Source: Phycisphaerae bacterium (GTDB lineage Bacteria; Planctomycetota; Phycisphaerae; SM23-33). From it: DNA of 32,188 nt. This document shows, in pieces, positions 15,930-24,563 of this stretch. Positions within the stretch are counted from its first letter, which is position 1, and every line of letters starts with the position of its first letter. Both the position numbers and the translations under genes were made by a program. A model generated the notes under the pieces. That model was not told the origin of the DNA. It searched no databases and saw only the letters and a program-made list of their open reading frames with translations. The DNA lies in assembly GCA_016782885.1 (NCBI GenBank), contig JADHXQ010000060.1:1-32188 (forward strand). The letters are read 5' to 3'.

Positions 15930-16724
15930 GTGGATGTTGAGATGGTAATAGGATCCGATAAGCTCAGTCCGTCACTGGAAGACTACCTTGAGGCCGTGTT
16001 GATCCTGGTGCGCCGCGGACGTGTGGCGCGCGTGCGGGACATCGCGGCGCATCTTGGAGTTGGCAAGTCGTCGGTTACCGGCGCAGTGAAAACACTTGCC
16101 AAGCGCGGGCTGGTTAATTACGAACCGTACCAATTCATCACTCTGACCGATCGCGGGCGGGAGTTGGCGGAGGAGGTTTCGGCAAGACACGTTCTGCTGA
16201 GGGAGTTTCTCAGCGATGTTCTCGGTCTTGACGAAGATGCCGCGGAGGCCAACGCCTGCCGCATGGAACATGCAGTGGACGCCGAACTCCTGGAGCAGTT
16301 AGGCAAGTTCTCCGTTTTTGTGCGGAACTGCCCGCGAGCCGGTGAGAGTTGGGTTCGGTCGTTTGTCGAGCGTTGCGGGGCGGGCGGCGTCGATGGCGAG
16401 GTCTGCACTCGCTGCGCCGCGGAGATTGCCCCCGCGGGTGGAAAAGTCTTCGCGCCGATCGAGGCGCCCGGCTCGGATAACCGCGGCGAGGCCGCTACGA
16501 TGCCTCTGGCGATGGCGTCGGTCGGGCAGGAGGTCGCCCTTGCCGGGATCACCGGCTCGCGTGAACTTCAGCACCGTCTGGCCGAGATGGGCCTGACGCC
16601 GGGCATGAGGTTCTCGGTTGTCAACAAGGGTAATCCCGGTCCTTTCATTATTTCGGTGAAGGGTTCGAAACTGATGCTCGGTCGGGGAACGGTGCATCGA
16701 GTTATGGTGAAGGCGGACTCCTAG
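15930..16724 (+). CDS. DtxR-family metal-dependent regulator fused to a FeoA domain
   Basis: This 264-residue protein probably senses Fe(II) or Mn(II) and controls the feo operon. Residues 12-80 form the DtxR winged helix (LSPSLEDYLEAVLIL; recognition helix near GVGKSSVTGAVKTLAKRG). Residues 85-125 form the dimerisation and metal-binding region (ARHVLLREFL; ANACRMEHAVD). A linker has Cys134, Cys149, Cys159 and Cys162, which could bind iron or zinc. Residues 190-262 are an SH3-like FeoA domain (LAGITGSRELQHRLAEMGLTP). Such fusions occur in anaerobes, and the FeoA part may also act on FeoB. GTG at 15930 has AGGT close upstream; ATG at 15942 is an alternative. FeoB follows after 27 bp. Confidence 0.9.
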   Translation: MDVEMVIGSDKLSPSLEDYLEAVLILVRRGRVARVRDIAAHLGVGKSSVTGAVKTLAKRGLVNYEPYQFITLTDRGRELAEEVSARHVLLREFLSDVLGLDEDAAEANACRMEHAVDAELLEQLGKFSVFVRNCPRAGESWVRSFVERCGAGGVDGEVCTRCAAEIAPAGGKVFAPIEAPGSDNRGEAATMPLAMASVGQEVALAGITGSRELQHRLAEMGLTPGMRFSVVNKGNPGPFIISVKGSKLMLGRGTVHRVMVKADS

Positions 16725-16751
16725 ACGCCGGATAAAGGATACAGCACTTCG

Positions 16752-19301
16752 ATGTCCCGATTGAATATAGCATTGGCGGGCAATCCCAACTCGGGAAAGA
16801 CCACGATCTTCAATTCGCTGACCGGCGAGCGCCAGCACGTGGGCAACTACCCCGGCGTGACGGTCGAGAAGAAGGAAGGCGCTGCCGTTTTCGCCGGCAG
16901 GAAACTCGATATCGTCGATCTGCCTGGTACGTACAGCCTGACGGCCTACACGATCGAGGAGATCGTCGCGCGGAACTTCATCATGGAGTCTGAGCCGGAC
17001 GTCGTGATCGATATTGTCGATTGTTCAAACCTGGAGCGTAATCTTTACCTGGCTACGCAGTTGCTGGAGTGCGGTGTTCCGCTTGTCCTGGCGTTCAACA
17101 AGAGCGATCTGGCAGAGGCCATGGGTTTCAAGATCGATCGCGAACTTCTCTCGAGTCTGCTCGGCGTTCCGATTGTCGAAACGGTGGGCACGACCGGCGC
17201 CGGTCTGGACGAACTTCTTGCCAAAGCGATGGAGGTCGCGGCGGGCGGACCGGAGGCCGTAGCGCAGCAGCGACTGCCTGATTACGGTAGCGAACTCGAA
17301 CCGCACGTGGTGCAAATTGCCCGGGAAATAGCGCATCGCTGCGGACTGGAGCGTCACAGCCGCTGGTTTGCACTGAAACTTCTGGAAGATGACGCCGAGA
17401 CGCTCAAACGCGTCGAATCTCTGGCAGATGTTGCTCACCGCGGGCAGATTGCCGAGATCATCGCCGAAACCGCCTCTCTGCGCAAGCACATTGAAGAAGT
17501 ATGCGGCGACTCGCCGGAAGTAGTCTTCGCCGATCGGCGGTATGGCTTCATTTCCGGTGCGTGCACCGAGGCGGTGGTGCAGACCGTCGAGGCCCGCCAC
17601 GACCTTTCCGACCGCATCGACGCGGTGATGACGAATCCGATTATGGGCCTTCCGATATTCATCGCGATGATGTACGTGGTGTTCCAACTGACCTTCACTA
17701 TCGGCGAGCTGCCGATGGGCTGGATCGAGAGCGGTTTTGGGTTGCTGGCCGGGCAGTTGGCGATGCTCTGGCCCAAGGGTTCCGAGAGCCTGCTCAAGAG
17801 CCTCCTGATCGATGGGATAATCGGCGGCGTGGGCGGCGTGATAGTTTTCCTGCCGAACATCATGCTGCTGTTCGCGGGTATCGCGATCCTGGAAGATTCG
17901 GGGTACATGGCGCGTGCGGCGTTTGTGATGGATCGGTGGATGCACAAGATCGGTTTGCACGGTAAGAGTTTCATTCCGATGCTGATCGGCTTCGGTTGCA
18001 GCGTACCGGCGATAATGGCCACCCGCACGCTGGAGACGCGTCGCGACCGGATGACGACAATGCTTGTAATCCCGCTGATGAGTTGCGGCGCGAGACTGCC
18101 GATCTATGCGCTGATTATCCCGGCGTTCTTCCCGTCGGCGTGGCGCGGGCCGATGCTCTGGACGATGTACCTGATCGGGATTCTGCTGGCGATCGTTCTG
18201 GCGAGGGTGCTCAGATCGACCCTGTTCAAGGGCGAGTCGGCGGCGTTTGTGATGGAGCTTCCGCCTTACCGCATGCCGACGGCCAGGGGATTGGCGGTTC
18301 ACATGTGGGAGCGATCGTGGATGTACGTTCGCAAGGCCGGTACGGTCATATTGGCTGTGTCGGTCATAATGTGGGCACTGGCCGCTTTCCCGCGAATATC
18401 CTCAGACGAACTCAAGACGAAATACGCCGATCAAACCCAGGCTGCCCAAACGACCTTCACCGCCTCTCTGGACGGCGTGAATACCCGGTTAGGCCTGGGG
18501 CAGGGGGCTTCGGTGATTGTCAAAGCGATTGATGCGGAGATGAAACTGACCAGAGCGGGCGAGGAGTTCTTCGCCCACGAGCAGGGGTATATCGACGCCA
18601 GGACCGCCCAGGATGCGACGATTGCGTCTCTTAAGGCCGGGCCTGATGGCGAGATTCTCAAGCGATTCATCGACGCCCGTGACCAGATTATCGCTGCCCG
18701 GGAGGCGTTTGCCCGGACGGTCGAGGAAGAAGAGTTGGACGAGGGGTCGAGGCAATACGCGGCTGAAATATTAATCCGCGACAGAGAAATCGAGAAGATC
18801 ACCGAAGCCTCTCCCCAAGCCGGCGCCGCCGCGATGAAGTATCTCGACGAGTGTAAAGCCCCGTTTGTCCGGGCGATGCTCGACATCGAGCATTCGCAGC
18901 TTCTGGACAGGACCAGCGGGAGCATACTTGGTCGGATCGGGCGCGGTATCGAGCCCGTAGTCCGGCCGATGGGGTTTGACTGGCGGATAGGCACGGCGTT
19001 GTTGGGATCGTTTGCGGCCAAGGAGGTCTTCGTAGCCCAGATGGGGATCGTCTATTCGGTCGGCGAGGGGACCGATGACTCGGCGACTCTGCGGAAGAAG
19101 CTCAGCGAGAATTACAGCCCGCTGATCGGGTTCTGCATAATGCTCTATTGCCTGATCAGTGCGCCGTGCGTTGCGACGATAGCGGCTACATGGCAGGAAA
19201 GCGGGCGACTGCGGTGGGCCTTTGCGCAACTGGTGGGCCTGACGCTGATAGCGTACGTGCTGACGGTGGCGGTGTACCAGATCGGAAGCCTGCTGGGCTG
19301 A
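16752..19301 (+). CDS. feoB: ferrous iron transport protein B
   Basis: This 849-residue inner-membrane Fe(II) transporter has an N-terminal G-protein domain: G1 GNPNSGKT (10-17), G2 Thr37, G3 DLPG (56-59), G4 NKSD near 116-119. A helical GDI-like domain (about 165-270) and the polytopic membrane core follow. The core includes the gate motifs SGYMARAAFVMDRWMHKIGL and GFGCSVPAIMATRTLE, and FAAKEVFVAQMGIVYS. It is about 75-150 residues longer than common FeoB proteins because of a roughly 178-residue Glu/Ala/Lys-rich insert (about 548-725) after MWALAAFP and before the GRIGRGIEPVVRPMGFDW loop. The ribosome binding site (AAAGGA) is about 12 nt before the ATG. It is part of an operon with the DtxR-FeoA regulator and the Cys-rich peptide. 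Confidence 0.97.
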   Translation: MSRLNIALAGNPNSGKTTIFNSLTGERQHVGNYPGVTVEKKEGAAVFAGRKLDIVDLPGTYSLTAYTIEEIVARNFIMESEPDVVIDIVDCSNLERNLYLATQLLECGVPLVLAFNKSDLAEAMGFKIDRELLSSLLGVPIVETVGTTGAGLDELLAKAMEVAAGGPEAVAQQRLPDYGSELEPHVVQIAREIAHRCGLERHSRWFALKLLEDDAETLKRVESLADVAHRGQIAEIIAETASLRKHIEEVCGDSPEVVFADRRYGFISGACTEAVVQTVEARHDLSDRIDAVMTNPIMGLPIFIAMMYVVFQLTFTIGELPMGWIESGFGLLAGQLAMLWPKGSESLLKSLLIDGIIGGVGGVIVFLPNIMLLFAGIAILEDSGYMARAAFVMDRWMHKIGLHGKSFIPMLIGFGCSVPAIMATRTLETRRDRMTTMLVIPLMSCGARLPIYALIIPAFFPSAWRGPMLWTMYLIGILLAIVLARVLRSTLFKGESAAFVMELPPYRMPTARGLAVHMWERSWMYVRKAGTVILAVSVIMWALAAFPRISSDELKTKYADQTQAAQTTFTASLDGVNTRLGLGQGASVIVKAIDAEMKLTRAGEEFFAHEQGYIDARTAQDATIASLKAGPDGEILKRFIDARDQIIAAREAFARTVEEEELDEGSRQYAAEILIRDREIEKITEASPQAGAAAMKYLDECKAPFVRAMLDIEHSQLLDRTSGSILGRIGRGIEPVVRPMGFDWRIGTALLGSFAAKEVFVAQMGIVYSVGEGTDDSATLRKKLSENYSPLIGFCIMLYCLISAPCVATIAATWQESGRLRWAFAQLVGLTLIAYVLTVAVYQIGSLLG

Positions 19302-19326
19302 CCGGGCGCAGGGAAGGAAGTGTAAG

Positions 19327-19530
19327 ATGTGGACCATGTTTGAATCGATAATTGTGCTGGTGGCGATAGGCGTAGCGGCCGCACTGCTGGCGTGCCGCGC
19401 GAAGAAAACCCTCAGTGGCGACGACGGCTGCGGGTGCGGTAAGGACAAGGGTTGCCCGGTGAAGTCGCTCGATGCGCTGTCTTCCGATGGCGTCGCCGAA
19501 GAAGAAGATGACGATGACGGGGACGCCTAA
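19327..19530 (+). CDS. FeoB-associated Cys-rich membrane peptide
   Basis: This 67-residue protein has one N-terminal transmembrane helix (about 5-23), then a Cys cluster (Cys23, and CGCGKDKGC near 35-43) and a very acidic C-terminus. It matches the FeoB-associated family in size, topology and position 25 bp after feoB. Its likely role is to stabilise or regulate FeoB or handle iron at the membrane; the mechanism is not established. GGAAGGAAG precedes the ATG. Its TAA shares bases 19527-19530 with the stop of the convergent amidase gene. Confidence 0.85.
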   Translation: MWTMFESIIVLVAIGVAAALLACRAKKTLSGDDGCGCGKDKGCPVKSLDALSSDGVAEEEDDDDGDA

Positions 19531-20297
19531 TTCACGTCTCGCCGGATATCGCTCAGGGCGGGGAACTCGTCTCTCCAGCGGCCAGGTGCGTCGGCGTCTA
19601 GCGGTGCGCTAATGACGCACTGGTTGTCACCGGCGAGGGCGAGGATGTTTCCCCGCGGATCGATTATGGTGCTGCCACCCGCGTAAGAGTGGTTCGGGTC
19701 GGCGCCGCAGCGGTTGACTCCCACGACGTAAGCCTGGTTTTCGATAGCTCTGGCGCGGAGGAGGCAGGCCCAGTGGTCGCAGCGTTTCGTCGGCCAGTTG
19801 GCGATTACCGCGATGAGGTCCGCACCGGCGGTCGCGGCGCTGCGGAACAACTCAGGGAACCGCAGATCGTAGCAAATCGCCGGGGCCAGTTGGAACTTAC
19901 CGGTGGGGATCACCACCGTCTGGTCGCCGGGTGTGTAGTGGTCGCCTTCTGACGAGGGCGAGAAGGGATGCATCTTCCAGTAGCGCCCCATAACCGATCC
20001 GTCCGGGGCCAGCAGTATTGCTTCATTGCGGAAAGTCCCGCCGTGTCGCGTTGCCAGTCCGCCCAGCAAATAGACGCCGAATCGCTTCGAGGTTTCAGCC
20101 AGGAACGCTGCTGTGGGTCCGTCAGGCGGTTCGGCCAGGGCGGTTGGGTCCATCGAGAAGCCCGTGGAGAACATTTCCGGAAGGACCACGAGATCTCCGC
20201 CATGGAGATCAGCCGACGCCAACAGGTCCGCCAGCACCTGGTGATTGGCCCGCGGATCGGACCAGACGATATCAAGTTGGATGCACAGGGCGTTCAT
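19527..20297 (-). CDS. nitrilase-superfamily amidohydrolase (omega-amidase type)
   Basis: This 256-residue cytoplasmic C-N hydrolase has the complete catalytic triad Glu41 (LPEMF), Lys108 (YWKMHPF) and Cys142 (ICYDLRFPEL), plus NRCGAD and the late STIIDPRG strand. The motifs and length fit the YafV/Nit2/MtnU-like group. Its omega-amidases hydrolyse 2-oxoglutaramate or 2-oxosuccinamate, the ketoacids left by glutamine transamination in methionine salvage. An mtnA gene lies 17 kb away, so a link is possible but not shown by proximity. The ribosome binding site is weak. It is convergent with the feo operon with overlapping stops. Confidence 0.88.
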   Translation of the reverse strand: MNALCIQLDIVWSDPRANHQVLADLLASADLHGGDLVVLPEMFSTGFSMDPTALAEPPDGPTAAFLAETSKRFGVYLLGGLATRHGGTFRNEAILLAPDGSVMGRYWKMHPFSPSSEGDHYTPGDQTVVIPTGKFQLAPAICYDLRFPELFRSAATAGADLIAVIANWPTKRCDHWACLLRARAIENQAYVVGVNRCGADPNHSYAGGSTIIDPRGNILALAGDNQCVISAPLDADAPGRWRDEFPALSDIRRDVN

Positions 20298-20421
20298 TGC
20301 AAGTTTTGCCCGCCGCGGGGCCGGACATGGATTTTACCAGTTTTTTTGCTTTCAAGCGATCAGAAACTTACTTTCCCTTTGTTGGAGTAATTTCGGAATA
20401 TGGAGCAACCAGGGGTTATAC

Positions 20422-20658
20422 ATGGAAGAATCTGGTTTAGGTATATGGCCCGGTAAGTTCGACGGAATCAAACGCTCCGCGGTGTTCGCATATGCACTGT
20501 GGATTCAGTATGCTCCGCTTCCCAGACCCATCGCCCCCGTGTCTGACGCGCAGTGGCAGGAGGCCGTCGGGAGGCGCCTTCTCACGCCCGCCGAAAAGGC
20601 CGCCCGCTGCCGCTACTTCGATCGTAAAGCCCATAACGCGCTGGCGATGTGCCAATAA
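20422..20658 (+). CDS. small hypothetical protein
   Basis: This 78-residue open frame has AGGGG about 8 nt before the ATG. It encodes a soluble basic product with an aromatic segment (VFAYALWIQYAPLP) and a C-terminal LTPAEKAARCRYFDRKAHNA. I do not recognise a family. It fits between two minus-strand genes with a 9-bp gap to the DUF502 stop. The opposite strand is also open for 72 codons, so coding status is only moderately supported. Confidence 0.5.
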   Translation: MEESGLGIWPGKFDGIKRSAVFAYALWIQYAPLPRPIAPVSDAQWQEAVGRRLLTPAEKAARCRYFDRKAHNALAMCQ

Positions 20659-20667
20659 CGCCCGCCG

Positions 20668-21255
20668 TCAATTCTTGTCTTCCGATGGTTTCCCCTGGCC
20701 GACGAATGCCGTCGCGCAGAGTTTGAGGCATTGCTCGACCGGCATGTCCAGTTCTTCGAGACGGTCCGGTTCGCAGTAGATGGTCATTCCTCCAAACATG
20801 TAGCTGAACGGTAGATAGACCGCCACCGCGGGTCCGCCGCCGGAGCCCTGGGCGAATGGGGGGGTATCGTTCGTGCGGATACCGAGCATCTTCATGCTCG
20901 ATCCCGGCGGGGAGTATTGAACGACTTTTCCCATCTTGGCCGCATTCCCGCCGAACAGTTGAAGCAGGTCGCGCACCGACTCGTACAGCGTTTTGATACC
21001 CGGCACGCGGGCGACGATTCGCTCCAGCAGCGACCAGGCCGCCTGGAACAACCAAAACCGCGTAGCCAAACCCACCAGGTAGACGCCCGCGATCAGGATC
21101 ACCGCCCCGACCCCGGGCGGAAGGACGACGTTGGGCAGGATCTCACGTCCAAGTGCGTCCAGCGTACTGCCAAGCCAGCAGACCACGTACAGAGTCACCG
21201 CCAGCGGGACCAGGACCATAACACCGGCCAGGAATATGCCTAGCTGCTTCTTCAT
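20668..21255 (-). CDS. DUF502 family membrane protein
   Basis: This 195-residue inner-membrane protein has two transmembrane helices (about 7-29 and 49-75). The family core follows: RIPGIKTLYESVRDL-like RVPGIKTLYESVRDLLQ, then a soluble beta-rich part with PPFAQGSGGGPAVAVYLPF and a PDRLEELDMPVEQCLK segment. The family is widespread and uncharacterised. AAGGAGA precedes the ATG. It is separated from the sugar transporter upstream by 155 bp that contain its own -10-like TATAAT. Confidence 0.88.
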   Translation of the reverse strand: MKKQLGIFLAGVMVLVPLAVTLYVVCWLGSTLDALGREILPNVVLPPGVGAVILIAGVYLVGLATRFWLFQAAWSLLERIVARVPGIKTLYESVRDLLQLFGGNAAKMGKVVQYSPPGSSMKMLGIRTNDTPPFAQGSGGGPAVAVYLPFSYMFGGMTIYCEPDRLEELDMPVEQCLKLCATAFVGQGKPSEDKN

Positions 21256-21306
21256 GGAGAGTCTCCTTCATTTACCGCCGTCTGATATGTCACAGCCTGT
21301 TAACTC

Positions 21307-21312
21307 ATTATA
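21307..21312 (-). promoter_or_regulatory. -10 element upstream of the DUF502 gene
   Basis: A perfect TATAAT reads on the minus strand 52 bp before the start codon. The -35 position has no close match to TTGACA, so the promoter may be weak or need an activator. Confidence 0.35.
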
Positions 21313-21410
21313 TAGCAGGTTGTTCTATCGCTGACACAACACGACCGGGCGCATTGCAGAACCACTGCGCCGACAGACCACTCTTCTCGCCGGGATCTAC
21401 GTCTGATTAT

Positions 21411-22745
21411 TTATTCGATTCCGAGTTTTTTCTGCATATCTTCAAGCGATATGCCCTTGGTTTCCGGCACCATGCATTTGACCCATACAAGCTGAAGGAC
21501 CATCATGAAGCAGAAGAAGCCGAAAATAACGGCTGGCGACAGGATCTCGGCCATCCTGGGGAAAACAAACGTTAACGTAGCGGCAAAGAACCAGTGGGTA
21601 AAGCTGCCGAGCGTCTGGCCTGCGGCCCGGTTTCGGTTCGGGAATATCTCACTGATGAACACCCAGATTACGGCGCCTTGGCCGATAGCGTGAGCCGCGA
21701 TAAAGGCGAAAATGCAATACGGCACAATTGTAAAGTTACCGGACTGGAACGCCCAGGTGCAAAGGCCCAGCGACGCGATATATCCGAACGAACCTATATA
21801 AAGCAGGGTGCGCCGCCCGAGTTTGTCGATAAGCCAGAGTCCCACATACGTGAAGATCAGGTTCGTGGCGCCGATACCGACGGTCTGAAGCATCGCGGCG
21901 CTCTTGGCAAGTCCGGTCCACTCAAAGATTCGAGGCGCGAAGTACAGGATCGCGTTGATACCGGAGAGCTGGTTGAAAAACGCCACCAGGAATGCCAGCA
22001 TGATCGGAATCTTCAGTCGCTTAGTGAAGAACTTCGCGGATGTTTCCCTGTCGCCCAAACTGGCCTCAACAGAATCGGCCAGGAGTGTGATTTCCGACTC
22101 CGATAAGTCCGGGTTGATCTGGCGGAAGATGTCCATACCCTCCTGGCGCTTTCCGCCATGAACAATCAGCCACCGCGGAGATTCGGGGATCGTGAAGCAC
22201 ATGAGGGTGTACAGCAGGGCGGGGAACGCTTCCACGCCGAGCATCCATCGCCAGGCGACCTCGGCGTTCACATACTTCCCGAGGAAGTAATTGGACACGA
22301 AGGCGATCAGGATACCGAAAACGATGTTGAACTGGAACATGCCCGCCAGGCGCCCGCGCATCTTGGCCGGAGAAATCTCGGAGATGTACATCGGTGAGGC
22401 GACAGTGGCCATTCCCACACCAAGTCCGCCGATGAAACGGGAGATCATGAAGAACCATTTCTCAGGTGCGATACCGGAACCGATCGCGGAGACGAAGTAG
22501 AAGACGCCGATCCAGATCAGCGTCTTCTTGCGCCCGAACCGCTCGGACGGCCAACCGCCAATCAGGGATCCCAGAACCATGCCCCAGAGCGCGGCGCTCA
22601 TGCAGAGACCATGCATGTTGCTGCCGAGTTTCCAGAGCTCCTGGAACTTCTGTTCCGCGCCGGAGATAACGATCGTGTCGAACCCGAAAAGGAACCCGGC
22701 CAGCGCCGCCGTTATCGACCAGAAAAACAGACGTTGGTGTTTCAT
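21411..22745 (-). CDS. MFS sugar transporter (sugar porter family)
   Basis: This 444-residue inner-membrane symporter has 12 predicted helices. Sugar-porter signatures appear in order: GFDTIVISGA in helix 1, SERFGRKK after helix 2, SPMYISEISPAKMRGRL after helix 4, PESPRWL before the central loop, QLSGINAILYFAPRIF in helix 7, DKLGRRTLL after helix 8, and the terminal PETKGISLEDMQ. These support proton-coupled import of a hexose, pentose or polyol. AAAGGATAG precedes the ATG. It follows a PfkB kinase by 13 bp, so the pair likely imports and phosphorylates one sugar; fructose is the best guess from the kinase type. Confidence 0.95.
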   Translation of the reverse strand: MKHQRLFFWSITAALAGFLFGFDTIVISGAEQKFQELWKLGSNMHGLCMSAALWGMVLGSLIGGWPSERFGRKKTLIWIGVFYFVSAIGSGIAPEKWFFMISRFIGGLGVGMATVASPMYISEISPAKMRGRLAGMFQFNIVFGILIAFVSNYFLGKYVNAEVAWRWMLGVEAFPALLYTLMCFTIPESPRWLIVHGGKRQEGMDIFRQINPDLSESEITLLADSVEASLGDRETSAKFFTKRLKIPIMLAFLVAFFNQLSGINAILYFAPRIFEWTGLAKSAAMLQTVGIGATNLIFTYVGLWLIDKLGRRTLLYIGSFGYIASLGLCTWAFQSGNFTIVPYCIFAFIAAHAIGQGAVIWVFISEIFPNRNRAAGQTLGSFTHWFFAATLTFVFPRMAEILSPAVIFGFFCFMMVLQLVWVKCMVPETKGISLEDMQKKLGIE

Positions 22746-22758
22746 GTTCTATCCTTTC

Positions 22759-23649
22759 TCACGCTGTTAATGACTCGGGCAGCCGGGGCACCGCGCCATG
22801 CTGAGTGCAGACATACGCCGCCAACCTGTTGGCCGCTTCGTTTATCTGATCCAGCGGCTTGTTATTCAAAAATCCCATTATCATAGCCGCAGTGAACGAA
22901 TCACCCGCGCCAACAGTATTGATTACGTCAGTGGCCGGCGGAACCGCAAAATTCGACTCTTCCGGCGTCACCATCAAAGCGCCTTTCGGGCCCAAGGTCA
23001 ACGCCACCAGCTTTAGATCGAATTGGCGGATAATGGTTCGGACGATTTCCTCGTCTGAGCCTTCAGCGCCGATCATCTCAGCCACTATCGGCAGTTCCTC
23101 GTCGTTCAGCTTAAGAACATTCGCGGATTCCAGAGAACAGCCGATGACCTCATCGTCGTAAAAATGCTGACGTATGTTGATGTCGAACGCGCGGAGACAG
23201 TCCGGACCGGTCGCCGCGAGAAACTCCCTGATCGTACCGCGCGATACCTCATTTCGCTGCGAAAGCGATCCAAAACATACAGCATCCAGTTGCGCAGCGA
23301 GGGCCTTCATCTCCCGGGTCAACGGTATGTTGTCCCACGCGACACCCTCTTTGATTTCGTACTCCGGTTTGCCCGCATCATCCAGCGCGACAATCACCAC
23401 CCCGGTCTCGTGCGTGTCGCTATCGGCCAGACAGGACGTATTAACGCCATGGTTATCCAGAAACTCCCGCGCCATCGCGCCGCGCCGGTCTTTGCCAATA
23501 CAACTTGCGACATACGTTTCGGCGCCGAGAGAATGACTGTGGCACGTAAAGTTGGCCGGCGCGCCACCGAACTTTTCTCCGTCAGGAAAAGCATCCCACA
23601 ATACCTCCCCAACACCGCACACCTTGAACATAGCTTTGTTTCCTGCCAT
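22759..23649 (-). CDS. PfkB-family carbohydrate kinase (fructokinase-like)
   Basis: This 296-residue cytoplasmic sugar kinase has the N-terminal GEVLWDAFPDGEKFGGAPANF, typical of fructokinase-like members (sugar-contact GGAPANF). The C-terminal INTVGAGDSFTAAM carries the catalytic Asp and anion hole (near 245-251). TLGPKGALMV is the ATP-site strand. It probably phosphorylates the sugar brought in by the co-transcribed transporter. ATG at 23649 has GAGG close upstream; the ATG at 23631 is an alternative with CAGGAAA upstream. Fructose versus another ketose or a nucleoside cannot be settled by motif. Confidence 0.93.
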   Translation of the reverse strand: MAGNKAMFKVCGVGEVLWDAFPDGEKFGGAPANFTCHSHSLGAETYVASCIGKDRRGAMAREFLDNHGVNTSCLADSDTHETGVVIVALDDAGKPEYEIKEGVAWDNIPLTREMKALAAQLDAVCFGSLSQRNEVSRGTIREFLAATGPDCLRAFDINIRQHFYDDEVIGCSLESANVLKLNDEELPIVAEMIGAEGSDEEIVRTIIRQFDLKLVALTLGPKGALMVTPEESNFAVPPATDVINTVGAGDSFTAAMIMGFLNNKPLDQINEAANRLAAYVCTQHGAVPRLPESLTA

Positions 23650-23696
23650 CCAGCCTCTGGCTCAATGCATTCGAGAGGATCTCGAATATAGACAAT

Positions 23697-23713
23697 CAGG
23701 TTACATTTACCTG
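23697..23713 (-). promoter_or_regulatory. possible operator of the kinase/transporter operon
   Basis: CAGGT and ACCTG form a perfect 5-bp dyad with a 7-bp spacer, 47 bp upstream of the kinase start. Its position suits a repressor site for a sugar-responsive regulator, but no regulator gene is adjacent. Confidence 0.3.
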
Positions 23714-23814
23714 TGTTTCCGCGATCATAATGTCATGTGGCGGTGGAGTCGTCAACAGGATTAGTGGTTAAATATTGCTCTGACAGAAGAAAGGACCGAC
23801 ACCGGAACTGCCCC

Positions 23815-23990
23815 GCACCAACCTTGTTGGTGCTGGATGCGGAACGCCGTCCGCTATTGCCCGAGTAGTCGTTGACGAATCCGGATCGTTCTCATAGAAT
23901 GTGTGTCGCGGCATGTGGCAGTTGGGACTTGCCCGCGAGGGCAACTCAGAAATACCGGTTGTGGAACGGCGGCTTCGGCCGGGTTGGAGT
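23815..23990 (+). promoter_or_regulatory. hairpin-rich leader of the hypothetical gene at 23996
   Basis: Four compact hairpins occur in series. GCACCAAC/GTTGGTGC has a 3-nt loop (23815-23833), followed by GCGGA/TCCGC. TTGCCC-GCGA-GGGCAA has a GNRA-type tetraloop (23929-23944). A C(UUCG)G-capped stem in GGCTTCGGCC lies just before the ribosome binding site. No U-tracts follow them. No known RNA family was recognised. Confidence 0.35.
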
Positions 23991-23995
23991 CTATC

Positions 23996-24490
23996 ATGAC
24001 ACAAGACCAAGACGATGGAAACTTGACCTCAGAGCAGTGGGCTCGCCTCCTGAAAGCTGATTGCGAGAATGAGCAGCAGGAGGGACACGTCGTCGAACGA
24101 GGTTGGGCGCCCATGTCTGTGGAATCCCTGGGGGAACTCGACGCCGAGTTGGTCGATACAACCGAGACCCTGGAGAAGTTGCTGTTGGGTTCCAAGGTGG
24201 ATCTCGCGACCATTACGGCCCTGAAATCGCGAGGTAAGTTTCTTGTGCGAGGCGCGAAGACCGAGGCTTGCTATGACATCGCTGTTGCGGTGTACTACGC
24301 GGCCGTCGCGAGTGCACTGGTGCATTTCGACCGGAAGATCTCGAAACTGCCCAACGAGGATCTGGACAAGGCTTTCGGCGCCCTTATCGGGAGGGTCTGG
24401 ATGACTGAGGGGCTCCGGGACCTGTTTGAAAGGGCTCGCGCGATCTGCCGGGAGGAGTCAGACCAGCAGTCCGGTGAACAGGCCGAATAG
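23996..24490 (+). CDS. hypothetical helical protein
   Basis: This 164-residue, mostly helical soluble protein is acidic at both ends. No signal peptide or catalytic motif is visible. The centre (LKSRGKFLVRGAKTEACYDIAVAV-like, with an Ala/Val-rich helix about 90-112) is the most family-like part. The ATG at 23996 is chosen because GGAG lies 7 nt upstream; the frame extends 31 codons further, but that part overlaps a hairpin series and looks non-coding. It is preceded by a folded leader and convergent with a small membrane-protein gene. I do not recognise the family. Confidence 0.7.
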   Translation: MTQDQDDGNLTSEQWARLLKADCENEQQEGHVVERGWAPMSVESLGELDAELVDTTETLEKLLLGSKVDLATITALKSRGKFLVRGAKTEACYDIAVAVYYAAVASALVHFDRKISKLPNEDLDKAFGALIGRVWMTEGLRDLFERARAICREESDQQSGEQAE

Positions 24491-24499
24491 CGGTCGGGA

Positions 24500-24520
24500 A
24501 ACAGGGGACGCGACCCTGTT
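24500..24520. repeat. REP-like hairpin between convergent genes
   Basis: AACAGGG and CCCTGTT form a 7-bp stem around GACGCGA, between two convergent genes. It resembles short REP-type palindromes and may also serve as a bidirectional stop for transcription; no strong T-tract follows. Confidence 0.45.
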
Positions 24521-24563
24521 CGCTATTGCCTTTTCGTTTCGCCTTGAGCTTCTTGTTCGACGA

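Noticed and set aside
17025..18302. 425-codon open frame on the minus strand
   Set aside because: Antisense shadow of feoB; the product is His/Arg-rich low-complexity sequence.
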